Positions 36,788 through 47,038 of a DNA stretch of 64,000 nt are shown here, piece after piece (the first letter of the stretch is position 1; the number at the start of each line of letters is the position of its first letter). Below the pieces are notes generated by a model that was not told the DNA's origin, made no database searches, and was given only the letters and a program-made list of their open reading frames with translations. Position numbers and translations under genes: made by a program. Origin of the DNA: Roseiarcus sp963806935 (GTDB lineage: Bacteria; Pseudomonadota; Alphaproteobacteria; Rhizobiales; Beijerinckiaceae); contig CAWEAT010000051.1 of the NCBI GenBank assembly GCA_963806935.1, positions 62,001 to 126,000 on the forward strand. The letters are read 5' to 3'.

Positions 36788-39700
36788 TCACTCCGGCGCG
36801 TCCAGCCTCTCGCGCACCTTTGCCGCGAGGTCATGAAACGAGAAAGGCTTGCCGATCACGTAAACGCCCGGCTCGATTCGACCGTGGCGGATGATTGCGT
36901 CGCGGCTATATCCGGTCATGAACAGCACTCTAAGGCCATTGCGCAGCCTGACCGCCTCGTCGGCGAGTTCGCGTCCGTTCATGTCTCCGGGCATCACGAC
37001 ATCGGTCAGCAGCAGATCGAGTTGCTCTCCGCCTTTAAGGACAGCCAGAGCGGCCTTGCCGCTCGAGGATTCGGTGACGCGGTAGCCAAGCTCGCGCAGG
37101 ATTTCAGCGGTATAGGCCCGGACCGCATCGTCATCCTCGACCACGAGAACGCTTTCCGCGTCCCCCGGCTTGCACGAAGGGCTTGCGGTCAACCTCCTTC
37201 GAGGCGGCCGGCGCGGCCGATTGGCGCGGCAGATAGATCCTGACGACAGTCCCTCGGTCCGGTTCGCTTTCGATTTGAGCCTGTCCGGCGGACTGGCGGG
37301 TGAAGCCGTAAACCTGGCTTAAACCGAGGCCCGTGCCCTTTCCGATCTCCTTGGTTGTGAAGAACGGATCGAACGCCCGCTTGCGGGTGTCTTCATCCAT
37401 GCCCGCGCCGGTGTCGGCGACCGCGATCATGACATACTCGCCGGGCTCGATCGGTTCGGGCAACGAGCCGACAAAGGCCGCGTCCAGGAAACGATTTGCC
37501 GTTTCGATCACCAGTTTGCCGCCGCGGGGCATGGCGTCTCTGGCGTTGAGCGCCAGATTGATGAGCGCGTTCTCGAGCTGGTTGGGATCAACGAAGGCGT
37601 TCCAAAGCCCCTTGGCAAGGACCGTCTCGAGCGCAATCTGCTCGCCGAGGGTTCGCTGCATCCAATCGGCCATGCCCCCGACCAGCGCATTGGCGTTAAC
37701 GACCTGCGGAGCGAGCGCCTGTTGGCGCGAAAAGGCGAGCAGCCGGTCGGTCAGCGCTTGCGCGCGCTGGACGCCTTGAAGCGCCATATCCTTGGCGCGC
37801 GCGATTCGGGCCTTCGCCTGGGAATCGGGCAGAACGCCGATCTGACGGTCGATAGTGTCGAGCCCGCCCAGCACCAATGTCAGCATATTGTTGAAATCGT
37901 GAGCCACTCCGCCCGTCAGCTGGCCGAGCGCCTCCATCTTTTGCGATTGCCGCAGGTGTTCCTCGAGGCGTCTTCGCTCGGTGACGTCGTGAGCGCTCAC
38001 GATCACGCGCCGCGCTTCGCCTGCACGCGTCGGCACGGCGGTCGCGATCGCCTCGACCACGCCGGCGCCCTCAATTCTTTCGTAGCGCCGGCTGCCCCCA
38101 TCGCGCAGGCATTCCGCCAGATGCCGGTTGACCGCAGCCCCCGCCTCCGGTCCAAGCACATCCTCCGTTCTGCGGCCCACGACTTCGTTCCTGGTCATTC
38201 CATAGAGGCGAAGCGTGGCCGGATTGACCTCCTGATAACGGAAGCCGCCGTCCTCCTCGACCAGGATCGCGTGGCACTCCGAGGAATGCTCGAAGAACGT
38301 GCCGACGAGAGCCTCGGTCGCCGCTAGCTGCGCCGTTCGTTCCTCGACCCTCCGCTCCAGCGTCTCGTTGATTTGGGTGAGCTGCTGCTCAGCCTCCTTC
38401 GCCTCGGTCACATCATGCGCCACGCCGATGAAGCCGATATGTTCGCCTGGAGTTCCCCATCGTGGCTGCGACTCCGATCTTAGCCACCGCCACTCGCCGT
38501 CGCTGCGACGGAAGCGGGCTTCGACCGTGACAATTCGGACGGAGGGTCCGACGGCAGGCTCCTCTGCAAGGATACGCGGAAGATCGTCCGGATGAACGGC
38601 CCGGCGCCAATCGAAATCGAGCGCCTCCGAATAGGCAAGGCCGAGAAAGTCGAGATAGGCCTGATTGACAAATTCCCTCTTGCCGTCAGTTCCGGTCACC
38701 CAGATCAGCACCGGAGCGCTGTTGGCGATCGAGCGGAACCTCGCCTCGCTTTCGGCGATCTTTCGCTCGGCGATCATTCGTTCCGAGATGTCGCTGACCA
38801 CGACATAGACGCCGAGGATTCGGCCGGAAGCGTCGCGGTGCGGGACATGGATGATCTGCGTCGCGGTCGCGCCGGTCGAACGCAAGAAATCGGCCTCGTA
38901 GGAAACGCTCTCGCCGGCGAGCGCCCGCTCGAGATACGGGCGCCTCGCCGCGTACATCGCCGGGCTCATGACCTCGTCCACCCGCCGGCCGAGGACGGCG
39001 CTCAACGGGCGCTCGAACCAGGTTTCGTACGCCTTGTTGGCGAAACGAAAAACCTGGTCCTGGTCGACGTAGGATATGAGCACCGGGAGGGCGTCGGCGA
39101 TCGCGCGCAGCTTCTCCTCGCTTTCAAGCGCTTCCTGCTCGGCGAGTTTGCGGTCGGTGATGTCCATATGCGCGCCGACCAGAGCGATCGGCGCGGCGTT
39201 CTCATCGCGTTCGATTTCTCCGACAGCGCGGATCCAGCGCACCGCGCCGTCGTCCGGGCGAATGATGCGGTATTCGGACTTGTAATGGGTCTCGCCGCCC
39301 GCGACGACGCGCAGAAAATGCTCGACTGCCCGCGACCGGTCGTCCGGATGGATGCGACGCTCCCAATCCTCGTGGCTTTCGACGCCGGCGTCCGGCGGCA
39401 GGCCATGCAGGCGCAAATATTCGGGCGACCGATGACCGGTGAAGCCGCCGGCGAGGTCGACTCTCATGCCGCCGATGCCCCCGATCTCCTGGACGCGGGC
39501 GAGCTCGAGCTCGCGGCGACGAAGCGTCTCAAGGATATTCCGGCGATCGGTGGCGTCCTTGAATGCGACCCCGATCCCGTCGCCGAGCGGAAAAGCGCGG
39601 ACCTCGTGATAGCGGTCCGGCCGCAGGATCGTATAGCTTTCGAATTGCTGTTCCTGCCGGCTCGACATCGCGAGGCGATAGCGGCGATCGAATTCCGTCC

Positions 39701-39926
39701 CGAGAATCGCCGGCGACACCTCCCACAACAGCTTGCCGAGCACCTGCTCCCGCGCGATTTCGAACATGCCTTCAGCCGCGCGATTGAAGGCGATGAACCT
39801 CCAATTCGAGTCGAGCGCGAAGAACCCTTCGGCGAGACCGTCCAGGATCTGATCGACAGACAGGGGCGCGCTGCGCCCGCCAGCGGCCCGCCGGAGCGCG
39901 GTCCGTCGTCGAAGGGTTTGCGCCAA
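36788..39926 (-). CDS. Multi-PAS hybrid histidine kinase with receiver domain, frameshifted
   Basis: About 1045 residues once the shift is repaired. Five PAS/PAC units occupy roughly residues 25-660 (PAC ends seen as DATDRRN, DITDRKLAEQ, DISERMIAE, DVTEAKEAEQ, DVTERRRLEE). The kinase core has the phospho-histidine in GGVAHDFNNML (about 695), N-box NLALNARDAMP, DTGAGMD and GKGTGLGLSQVYGF. The frame then runs out at a run of five C bases (37162-37166, G on the coding strand); dropping one joins it to GDAESVLVVEDDDAVRAYTA, a receiver with acceptor Asp in LLLTDVVMPGDM. Soluble, no membrane helices. Start uncertain: ATG/alternate near 39926-39957. Ligand unknown. Confidence 0.8.
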
Positions 39927-40234
39927 GCTTCGAAACGGTCAATTCGTCTCCACTCATGAAGCGCTTCCTCCTCAAGCGCTTAAGGCCGAGCGGCAGCCTA
40001 TCAGGGACGGATTTGCGGGCAAGCGCCCCGACGTTCGTCCGTCAGGCGTCGTCGGCCGATCGGCAGCATCGCGCCGGGCAAGATCGCCACTATTGCTGTG
40101 CTCAAAGACGCCCCCTATTCAGTCGAGCCGATCAAGCTTAAGGACTTCGGCGCGTCGGCGGCGTGGGAAGGCGTGGCTCGTCCGGTTGAGCCCGCGCAGC
40201 GAGCGGCCGAATTGGACGTCTGGGAGCAAAGAAA

Positions 40235-41279
40235 ATGAAGGGCACACGCCTGATCGCCGTCGTCGCGTCCGTGGCAGTCGCGCTCTCCAGTTTTGGCGCG
40301 CTGGCTTGCACCCGATTCCTTTATCAGACCGAGACCAACAACTTCATCGTCGGTCGGTCCATGGACTGGGCGGAAGACCCGGGCACGGACCTCTGGTCGT
40401 TCCCGAGGGGCCTCAAGCGCGACGGCGGCGCGGGTCCCGGCTCGATCGAATGGACATCCAAATACGGCTCGGTGATTTCTTCGTTTTACAATATCGCCAC
40501 AGTCGACGGGATGAACGACGCGGGCCTGGTGGCGAACGCGCTTTACCTCGTCGAGGCCGACTATGGCGACGCGAAGACTTCCGGGAAGCCGCTGATCTCC
40601 GTCGGCGCCTGGACCCAGTACGTCCTCGACAGCTACGGCTCCGTCGCGGAAGCGGTCGAAGGGCTCAGCAAGGAGCCGTTCGCCATCGTCGCGCCTGAAC
40701 TTCCAAACGGAAGGAAGGCGGCCGGCCACCTTGCGCTCGCCGACGCGTCGGGCGACAGCGCGATCTTCGAGTACATCGGCGGCAAGCTCGTCATCCACCA
40801 CGACCGCAAGTACACGGTGATGACCAACTCGCCGACCTTCGACCAGCAACTGGCGATCAACACATATTGGAAGGCGATCAACGGCCTCAACTTCCTGCCG
40901 GGGACGATCAGTTCGCCGGACCGGTTCGTCAGGATGAGCTGGAGCCTCAACGCGGCGCCGAAGGTCAAGGATCCAAGACTTGCAATCGCGACCGCCTTTT
41001 CGCTGATCCGCTCGATCTCGGTTCCGCTCGGGCTGGCGGACCCGGACAAGCCCAACATCGCCGCCACGATCTGGCGCACCGTGTCCGACACCGGCGCCAG
41101 GCGCTATTTTTTCGAAGTCTTCCTATAGCCCGTCGATCTTCTGGGTCGACCTCGCCAAGCTCAAACTTGCGCCTGGCTCCGCCCCCGCCAGGCTTGACCT
41201 GAGCGGCAAGCCTCTTCTCGACGGGGAAGTGTCGGACAAGTTCGCACCGGCCGAGCCGTTCTCGTTCCTGTCGCATTAG
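40235..41279 (+). CDS. Exported choloylglycine hydrolase / penicillin V acylase family enzyme, frameshifted
   Basis: Signal peptide MKGTRLIAVVASVAVALSSF ends at ALA, so cleavage exposes Cys25 (CTRFLYQTE), which is the N-terminal nucleophile of this Ntn-hydrolase family. Other marks are the Arg/Asp in VGRSMDWAEDPG, NALYLVEADYG and MTNSPTFDQQLAIN. The frame fails near 41115 after YFFE and resumes SSYSPSIFWVDLAKLKL, ending FSFLSH at 41279; about 347 residues. Relatives cleave the amide in penicillin V, conjugated bile acids or N-acyl homoserine lactones. Periplasmic location in an alphaproteobacterium favours acylase activity on penicillin V or acyl-homoserine lactones. Confidence 0.78.
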
Positions 41280-41513
41280 GCTGCGTACCGCGGCCGAGAC
41301 CGCGAAAGCCTCGAATTGGACGCCGCGACACTCGCTTCTAAAAGGTGAAATCCGTCGCCACGACGGTTTGGCCGCGGCGCGGCGGGGCGCCTTTCGCATC
41401 TTCTGCAAGAAAAGCGCGGGAACAAAATATGCGGCCGCGCGTTCGCGCCGAGGCGGGTCTCCGGGGATCTGACGGCCCGCTTCGCCGCGTGATTTCAGAC
41501 ACAGAGCCGCAAG
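41280..41513. other. Spacer without a recognised gene
   Basis: I see no convincing coding sequence, repeat or terminator here. One minus-strand frame of about 190 codons covers it, but its product is arginine/alanine-rich and lacks a ribosome site. Confidence 0.3.
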
Positions 41514-41908
41514 ATGGGACAGAGGCGAGCCAACACGCTCGGACACAGCGATATTTTCAAAAGCGCCTCCCGCCGCATGAGCGCCGAGGAGGTTCGGACC
41601 CTTGCCGAAGCAGGGAAGGACTCAGCGGCAAGAGCAATCACGCTGAGAGTTCGACCGCTCCCGCCCAGATCGAGACGACGTCGAGAGACGAGAGCGCCTC
41701 GCTAACCGTCCCCGATCCGCCGAGCGCGGTCGAGCAGTCTGGACCATTTCCGTCGGAGCGGCCGAGGGCCGTCGACGTCCGAATTGCGACTTGGGTTGCG
41801 CTCATATTGGCGGGGTTTCTCCTGATGATCCTCGCTGGAATTGGCACGGCCGCCATCCTCGTCGATCGCGATTGTGAGGCGGCATATGGCCGCAACAACT
41901 GCGAGTGA
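41514..41908 (+). CDS. Possible small membrane protein, probably frameshifted
   Basis: The C-terminal part, ending at 41908, is protein-like: a Pro/Glu/Ser linker followed by one hydrophobic helix (VALILAGFLLMILAGIGTAAI) and a short tail with two cysteines (DRDCEAAYGRNNCE). Its own frame has no good start. A second frame starting at 41514 (MGQRRANTLGHSDIFK, then MSAEEVRTLAEAGKDSAA) looks like a plausible N-terminus and could join near 41640. The family is unknown and the gene is uncertain. Confidence 0.35.
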
Positions 41909-42092
41909 TCGCGAGGATGCCGGCGCTCGGCCACGATTGCGGAATTGGCGCGGAGCCCAAGTTCCGGCGCGGCCTCGGTTCATCACCATGAAAAGATGGG
42001 TGAAGCCAAGCTTGATCTTCCGCCGTGGGTCGGGAAGGCCTTTTGCGCGCCGGCTGACGTTCACAACCTACGGCTTGGCCGGCCGCGCCGCC

Positions 42093-42884
42093 CTACCGCG
42101 CCCTGAACCGCCCGGCCAGGCTCCCGAGATAGACGAGGCCGGAGAGGGCGGTGATCCAGAAGCTGGTCGGCCAATCGGTGTAGAAGGCGAGCGTGAGCCC
42201 GCCCCACGCCTCGGCCAACGCCAGAGCGGCGGCCAGCGCCACGCCGCCCCACAACCGGCGCGAAAGATTCTGCGCCGCCGCCGCTGGGCCGACCATCAGC
42301 GTGAACACGAGAAGCACGCCGACGATTTGCGCGCATTCCGCGACCGCGATCCCCACGATCGCCAGGAACGCCACCGAGACGAAGCGAACAGGCACGCCCC
42401 GCGCCTCGGCGAGCTCGCTTTGCAGCGAAGCGAAGATGAGCGGGCGGGCGATCCACGCCAGCGCGACGAGGCTTGCGATCGACAGCAATGCCAGCGTCAT
42501 GAGCGCGGCTTCGTCGACGCCGAGCACGTTGCCGAACAGGAGCGCCGCTGCCTGCGTCGCCCCGGTGGTGTAGAAATGCAGGAACAGAAGTCCCAGGCCC
42601 AGCGCCAGCGACAGCATCATGCCGATCGCGACGTCGCGCTCGGCGAGCTTCTCGCCGAAAAATCCCATGCCGATTCCGCTCAAGAAGGTGAAGCCGACAA
42701 GGCCGGCCAGCGGCGACAGACCGAACAGGACCGCGCCCGTCGCCCCGGTGAAGCCGACATGCGACAGCGCATGGCCGGCGAAGGTCTGTCCGCGCAGCAC
42801 GAGGAAGAAGCCGACGGTTCCCGCGAGAATCGCCGCCATGCCTGACGCGGCAAAGGCGGTGCGCATGAAATCATACTCAAGCAT
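42093..42884 (-). CDS. znuB: Zinc/manganese ABC transporter permease (ZnuB-like)
   Basis: A 263-residue ABC-3 family permease with about eight hydrophobic segments, opening MLEYDFMRTAFAAS and containing GHALSHVGFTGATGAVLFG, the conserved early motif of metal permeases. It overlaps the ATPase gene by 8 bases. It is the last gene of a binding protein - ATPase - permease operon divergent from a Fur/Zur-type regulator. Start set at MLEYDF; an upstream start would extend into the histidine-rich end of the ATPase gene. Confidence 0.85.
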   Translation of the reverse strand: MLEYDFMRTAFAASGMAAILAGTVGFFLVLRGQTFAGHALSHVGFTGATGAVLFGLSPLAGLVGFTFLSGIGMGFFGEKLAERDVAIGMMLSLALGLGLLFLHFYTTGATQAAALLFGNVLGVDEAALMTLALLSIASLVALAWIARPLIFASLQSELAEARGVPVRFVSVAFLAIVGIAVAECAQIVGVLLVFTLMVGPAAAAQNLSRRLWGGVALAAALALAEAWGGLTLAFYTDWPTSFWITALSGLVYLGSLAGRFRAR

Positions 42885-43713
42885 GCGCGTCGTCGTGATC
42901 GTGCGCATGGCCGTGCCCATGGTCATCGTGGCGGTGGGCGTCGCGCTCGACGTCGACGCCGCCCGCCATGACGAAATAGCGGTCCTTGACGTGGACGACC
43001 TCGATCTCCGTCCGATAGAGGCGTGACAGCACCGGACCGGTCACGACCTCGTCGACGGCGCCGATCACCGCCGCCCCGCCGCCGAGATAGAGCACCCGAT
43101 CGATGGCGTTGACCAGCGGGTTGAGCTCGTGGGCGCTGAACAGGATCGCGATTTTGAGGTTATCGCAAATGCGCCGGGCGATTTCGACGATGTCCCTTTG
43201 ATGCGCTGGATCGAGCGAGATCAGCGGCTCGTCGAGCATCATCAGGCGCGGCTTGCCGATGAGCGCCTGACTCAGCAGCACGAGCTGGCGCTCGCCGCCC
43301 GACAGCTCGCCGATCGAGCGGCGGGCGAGGTCGCGCGCGCCGACCTGGTCGAGCGCCCAGTCGATCTCGCGCCGCGCCGCCTTGTCGAGCCTGACGAGGC
43401 CGAACCGGCGCCCGATCGCCGCGGATGCGACGACGTCCCAGCCGCTCAGCCTGAATCCGGCGACGGCGGCGCGGCTCTGCGGCATGTAGCCGATAAGGGC
43501 GTTGCCGCGCGTGGCCGGGCGGTCGAGCACGGCAATCGCCCCCGACGCGACCGGAACGAGACCGAGCGCGGCGCGCATCAGCGTGGTCTTGCCGGCGCCG
43601 TTCGCGCCCAGCATGCCGACGAATTCGCCGTCCTCGATGTCGAAACTGGCGGCCGAGAGAATATCGCGGCCGCCGAGCCTGACCGTTACATTGTCGAAGC
43701 CAAGCGCGCTCAC
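42877..43713 (-). CDS. znuC: Zinc/manganese ABC transporter ATPase (ZnuC-like) with His-rich tail
   Basis: About 278 residues from a GTG that shares its first base with the TAG of the binding-protein gene. Walker A GANGAGKTT, signature LSGGERQLVLLSQAL, Walker B LMMLDEPLISLD and switch LFSAHELNPL are present. The C-terminus is unusually rich in metal ligands (HRHDDHGHGHAHDHDDAHA), which could hold or sense zinc on the cytoplasmic side. Powers uptake through the ZnuB-like permease. Confidence 0.86.
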   Translation of the reverse strand: MSALGFDNVTVRLGGRDILSAASFDIEDGEFVGMLGANGAGKTTLMRAALGLVPVASGAIAVLDRPATRGNALIGYMPQSRAAVAGFRLSGWDVVASAAIGRRFGLVRLDKAARREIDWALDQVGARDLARRSIGELSGGERQLVLLSQALIGKPRLMMLDEPLISLDPAHQRDIVEIARRICDNLKIAILFSAHELNPLVNAIDRVLYLGGGAAVIGAVDEVVTGPVLSRLYRTEIEVVHVKDRYFVMAGGVDVERDAHRHDDHGHGHAHDHDDAHA

Positions 43714-44582
43714 TACGCCCCGCCGGCGAGCGCCTTGTCGAGCGCGTTGAGCTGCCCCATCATCCAATCCTGGTAGGTCGAGTTCGGCGGCTCGGTTTCG
43801 GAGACGCCGACGACCGGGATGCCGTTGTCCTTGGCGAGCTGCACCAGCTTGCCGACCGCGGGCTCGCTCGCTTGCGCATTGTAGAGCATCGCCTTCACCT
43901 TCTTGCCCTTGAGGTCGTTCTCGAACGCAGCCACTTCCGAGGGAGTCGGCTCGGCGTTGTTCATGATCGCGAGCGCGTATTTCTCGTTGTGGACCTTGAG
44001 ACCGATCAGCCCGGCCTGATAGCCGAACACCGGCTCGGAAGCGGTGACGGGCTCGCCGGCGTAGGACTTGCGCATCGCGGCGATCTTGTCGTCAAGGGGT
44101 TTCAGCGAATCGAGGAACTTCGCTTGGCCCTGCTCGTAATCCGCCTTGTGCGCGGGGTCGACGGCAACAAGGTCGGCGACCAGCGCCTTCGCGGCGGCTT
44201 TCATATAAGCCGGGTCGTACCAGAGATGCGGATTGTCGCCGACTTTGTGTCCGACCAGCGCGCCGACGATGATTTCCTTGCGACCCGGCGCCTTGTGGGC
44301 GCCGATGAGCTTTTCCATCCACGGATCGTAATCGACGCCATTGACGATGACGACTTTGGCGTCGGTCAACGCCTTCGCCGTCTCGGGGCTCGCTTCGAAC
44401 AGATGCGGGTCGTCATCCGGATTCGAGAGAATGCTGGTCACAACGACGTTCGGGCCGCCGATCTGCGATGCGAGGTCGCCATAGAAATTCTCCGCGGCGA
44501 CCACTTTCACCGGATCGGCGAACGCGGGCGCGCTCAGCCCGCAGACGACGATCGCCGCGATGAGATGGAGCTTGTTGATCAT
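43713..44582 (-). CDS. znuA: Zinc/manganese-binding periplasmic protein (ZnuA-like)
   Basis: A 289-residue metal-binding protein with signal peptide (MINKLHLIAAIVVCGLSAPA, cleavage near AFA). Two metal histidines lie in DDDPHLFEA and DNPHLWYDP. The third ligand position reads SEPVFGYQAG, with Glu where classical ZnuA has His, closer to manganese-type proteins, and the last acidic ligand may be in VSETEPP. The His-rich loop of many ZnuA proteins is missing. The divergent Zur-like regulator favours zinc, the ligand set leaves manganese open; an AztC-type zinc protein is another option. Confidence 0.82.
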   Translation of the reverse strand: MINKLHLIAAIVVCGLSAPAFADPVKVVAAENFYGDLASQIGGPNVVVTSILSNPDDDPHLFEASPETAKALTDAKVVIVNGVDYDPWMEKLIGAHKAPGRKEIIVGALVGHKVGDNPHLWYDPAYMKAAAKALVADLVAVDPAHKADYEQGQAKFLDSLKPLDDKIAAMRKSYAGEPVTASEPVFGYQAGLIGLKVHNEKYALAIMNNAEPTPSEVAAFENDLKGKKVKAMLYNAQASEPAVGKLVQLAKDNGIPVVGVSETEPPNSTYQDWMMGQLNALDKALAGGA

Positions 44583-44633
44583 GGGAGACAGGCCTCCGTC
44601 GGTTGAAGCGCGAGAGTGGGCGCGAACGCGCTC

Positions 44634-44650
44634 TGTTATGTTATACTCTA
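44634..44650. promoter_or_regulatory. Putative Zur operator between znuA and the regulator gene
   Basis: The 139-base divergent spacer is AT-rich in its middle and contains TGTTATGTTATACTCTA, close to the TGTTAT-ATAACA-type core of alphaproteobacterial Zur boxes, though the right half is imperfect. A second AT-rich element (CTTATATCATTT, about 44676-44687) lies nearer the regulator. Confidence 0.45.
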
Positions 44651-44721
44651 TCGCTAGGCAAGCCCAATCTGCAATCTTATATCATTTCGTGCCGCAAATC
44701 CGTGGTAGGATCGAAAGCGCA

Positions 44722-45201
44722 ATGAGCAAGAAGCCAACATCGTCCGAGGCTGCGGACCGCGCGCCGAACGCGGTTCGATGGCAAAAGCAGGTCGAGAGCG
44801 CCTGCGCCGAGAAGGGCCTGCATCTGACCCCGCTCCGCCGGCAGGTTCTCGCCATCCTGGCCGAAAGCTCCGCCCCTCTCGGGGCCTATGCGATCATCGA
44901 TCAGCTGTCGCGGCTCGAGGGCAAGCCGGTGGCGCCGCCGACCGTCTATCGCACGCTCGATTTCTTTCTCGGTCCCGGGTTCATCTACAAGATCGAAAGC
45001 CGCAACGCCTACGCGCCCTGCGAGCATATCGGACATGCGCATCATGGCGCGCTGCTCCTGTGCGAGAAATGCGGACGCAGCGACGAAATCGAGGACGTCA
45101 AGCTCGACCGCCTGTTGCAGGAAGCGGCCGCCCGCGCCGGCTTTGCGCCGCACCGGCAGATGGTCGAGCTCGTGGGCCTTTGCCGGGACTGCGCGGCCTG
45201 A
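44722..45201 (+). CDS. zur: Fur family transcriptional regulator, Zur type
   Basis: A 159-residue Fur-fold regulator. The winged helix covers about residues 30-95 (LTPLRRQVLAIL, PTVYRTLDFFL). The dimer/metal part has HAHHGALLLCEKCG and a final CRDC, giving the two CxxC pairs of the structural zinc site. Gene order next to a zinc-type importer supports Zur: with zinc bound it would repress znuACB. The start was chosen for AGGA upstream and family length; the frame is open further upstream without conservation. Confidence 0.82.
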   Translation: MSKKPTSSEAADRAPNAVRWQKQVESACAEKGLHLTPLRRQVLAILAESSAPLGAYAIIDQLSRLEGKPVAPPTVYRTLDFFLGPGFIYKIESRNAYAPCEHIGHAHHGALLLCEKCGRSDEIEDVKLDRLLQEAAARAGFAPHRQMVELVGLCRDCAA

Positions 45202-45298
45202 GGCGGCGAGCGCGCCCATCGCCGCCCGGGCGTTGACAGTCCGCCAGCGGGTTGGCAGGGGTTGATCGGGCCAATCGCAGCAATCAAAGGGGCAGCGC

Positions 45299-45595
45299 AT
45301 GTCGATCGATGGAACCTGGAACCTGACTTTCGATACGCCGATCGGCACGCAGGAGACGACTTTGGCGGCGAAGGCGGTCGGCGGCGCGCTGACGGGCACG
45401 CAGACGGGCCGCGATGGATCGCAGGACATTCACGACGGCGTGGTCAATGGCAATGAGGTCAGCTGGTCGCTCGCCATCACTTCGCCGATGCCGATGACCC
45501 TCGAATTCAAGGGCGCAGTCGACGGCGACGCCATGTCCGGGTCGGTAAAGCTCGGCATGTTCGGCGAAACGACATTCACCGGCGCCCGGGCTTGA
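45299..45595 (+). CDS. Small beta-rich protein of unknown function
   Basis: A 98-residue protein, MSIDGTWNLTFDTPIGTQET, built of alternating hydrophobic strands and Gly/Asp turns (GGALTGTQTGRDG, VNGNEVSWSL, TLEFKGAVDGDAMSGSV). It has no signal peptide. It looks like a small beta-barrel of a type common as a stand-alone gene in alphaproteobacteria, sometimes as the end domain of larger enzymes. GGGG lies 9 bases before the ATG. No function can be given. Confidence 0.65.
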   Translation: MSIDGTWNLTFDTPIGTQETTLAAKAVGGALTGTQTGRDGSQDIHDGVVNGNEVSWSLAITSPMPMTLEFKGAVDGDAMSGSVKLGMFGETTFTGARA

Positions 45596-45626
45596 GCTTC
45601 GCCCGGCGCCGGTTCCGCAACTCAGG

Positions 45627-47013
45627 TCACCCTGCTCCGAGCCGCTTGAGCCACGCCTTCGCCTGCCGGCGCACGTTGGCGGGCGCGGTCCCGCCGTAGG
45701 ACGTCCGGCTCCTGACCGAGCGTTCGACCGAGAGCACGCTATACGCTTCTTCGGTGATGCGCGGCTCGACGCTCCGCATCTCGTCGAGCGTGAGCTTCTC
45801 CAACGCGACGCCGCGCGAGGCGGCGAGGGCGACGATGCGGCCGGTGACGTGGTGGGCTTCGCGGAATGGCAGCTTGAGCGCCCGCACGAGCCAGTCGGCG
45901 AGGTCGGTTGCGGTCGCGTAAGCAGCGCCGGCCGCCGCTTTCATCCGCTTGGGCTCGGGCGTCATATCCTCGACCATGCCGGTGATGGCGGCGAGCGAGA
46001 GCGCGAGGGTGCGGAACGCATCGAAGGCGCCTTCCTTGTCTTCCTGCATGTCCTTCGAATAGGCGAGCGGGAGGCCCTTCATCACGGTCAGAAGCCCGAC
46101 CAGAGCGCCGACGATCCGCCCGGTCTTGCCGCGCACCAGCTCTGCCGCGTCGGGATTGCGCTTCTGCGGCATGATCGACGAGCCGGTGGTGAAGGCGTCG
46201 GAGAGCCTGACGAAGCCGAATTGCGGCGTCGTCCAGAGCACGATCTCCTCGGCGAGGCGCGAAAGATGGGTCGCCGCGATCGCCGCGGCGGCGAGCGCTT
46301 CGAGGGCGAAGTCGCGATCGGCGACGCTGTCGAGCGAGTTCGCGGTCGGCCGGTCGAAGCCAAGCGTCTTCGCGGTCATGTCGCGGTCGATCGGGAACGA
46401 GGTGCCGGCAAGCGCCGCCGCGCCGAGCGGGCATTCGTTGAGGCGCTTGCGCGCGTCGGCGAAGCGGCCCGCATCGCGCGCCAGCATCTCGACATAGGCC
46501 ATGAGATGATGACCGAAGGTGACCGGCTGCGCCGATTGCAGATGGGTGAACCCCGGCATGACCATGTCGGCCGAGTTCGAGCGCTTTGGCCGCGAGCGCG
46601 CGTTGCAAGCGCGCGATCTGGAGGCGGATCGCGTCGATCGCGTCGCGCACCCACATCCGGAAGTCGACCGCGACCTGATCGTTGCGCGAGCGCGCGGTAT
46701 GAAGGCGTCCCGCGGCCGCGCCGACGATCTCGCTCAAGCGGCTTTCGACGTTCATATGGATGTCTTCGAGCGCGCGCGAGAACGAAAACGCGCCCGCCTC
46801 GATTTCGCCTTTGACTTGGGCGAGACCCTTCGCGATCGCCTGGGCGTCGGCGGCTTCGATGATGCCCTGGCGGGCGAGCATGGCGAGATGGGCTTCCGAG
46901 CCTGCGATGTCCTGGGCGGCGAGCTTGCGGTCGAATTCGATCGAGGCGTTGATCTCCTCCATCGCTTCGGCCGGGGATCCAGCGAACCGGCCGCCCCACA
47001 TCGTGTTGCTCAT
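45627..47013 (-). CDS. argH: Argininosuccinate lyase, frameshifted
   Basis: Splits argininosuccinate to arginine and fumarate, the last step of arginine synthesis. The N-terminal part begins MSNTMWGGRFAGSPAEAMEE and includes LHTARSRNDQVAVDFRMWVR; near 46572 the frame shifts (one extra base after ALEL) and continues ADMVMPGFTHLQSAQPVTFG, with the fumarase-family signature GSSIMPQKRNPD and the end AKAWLKRLGAG at 45627. Corrected length is about 462 residues, normal for ArgH. Divergent from the TlpA-like gene, a familiar alphaproteobacterial order. A start 27 bases upstream is also open. Confidence 0.9.
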
Positions 47014-47038
47014 TTGAGTTGGTCCTGGGTGCTTGGAC

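Noticed and set aside
44634..44700. A lux-box or other divergent operator
   Set aside because: The symmetric part is better explained by a Zur-type site given the flanking zinc genes.
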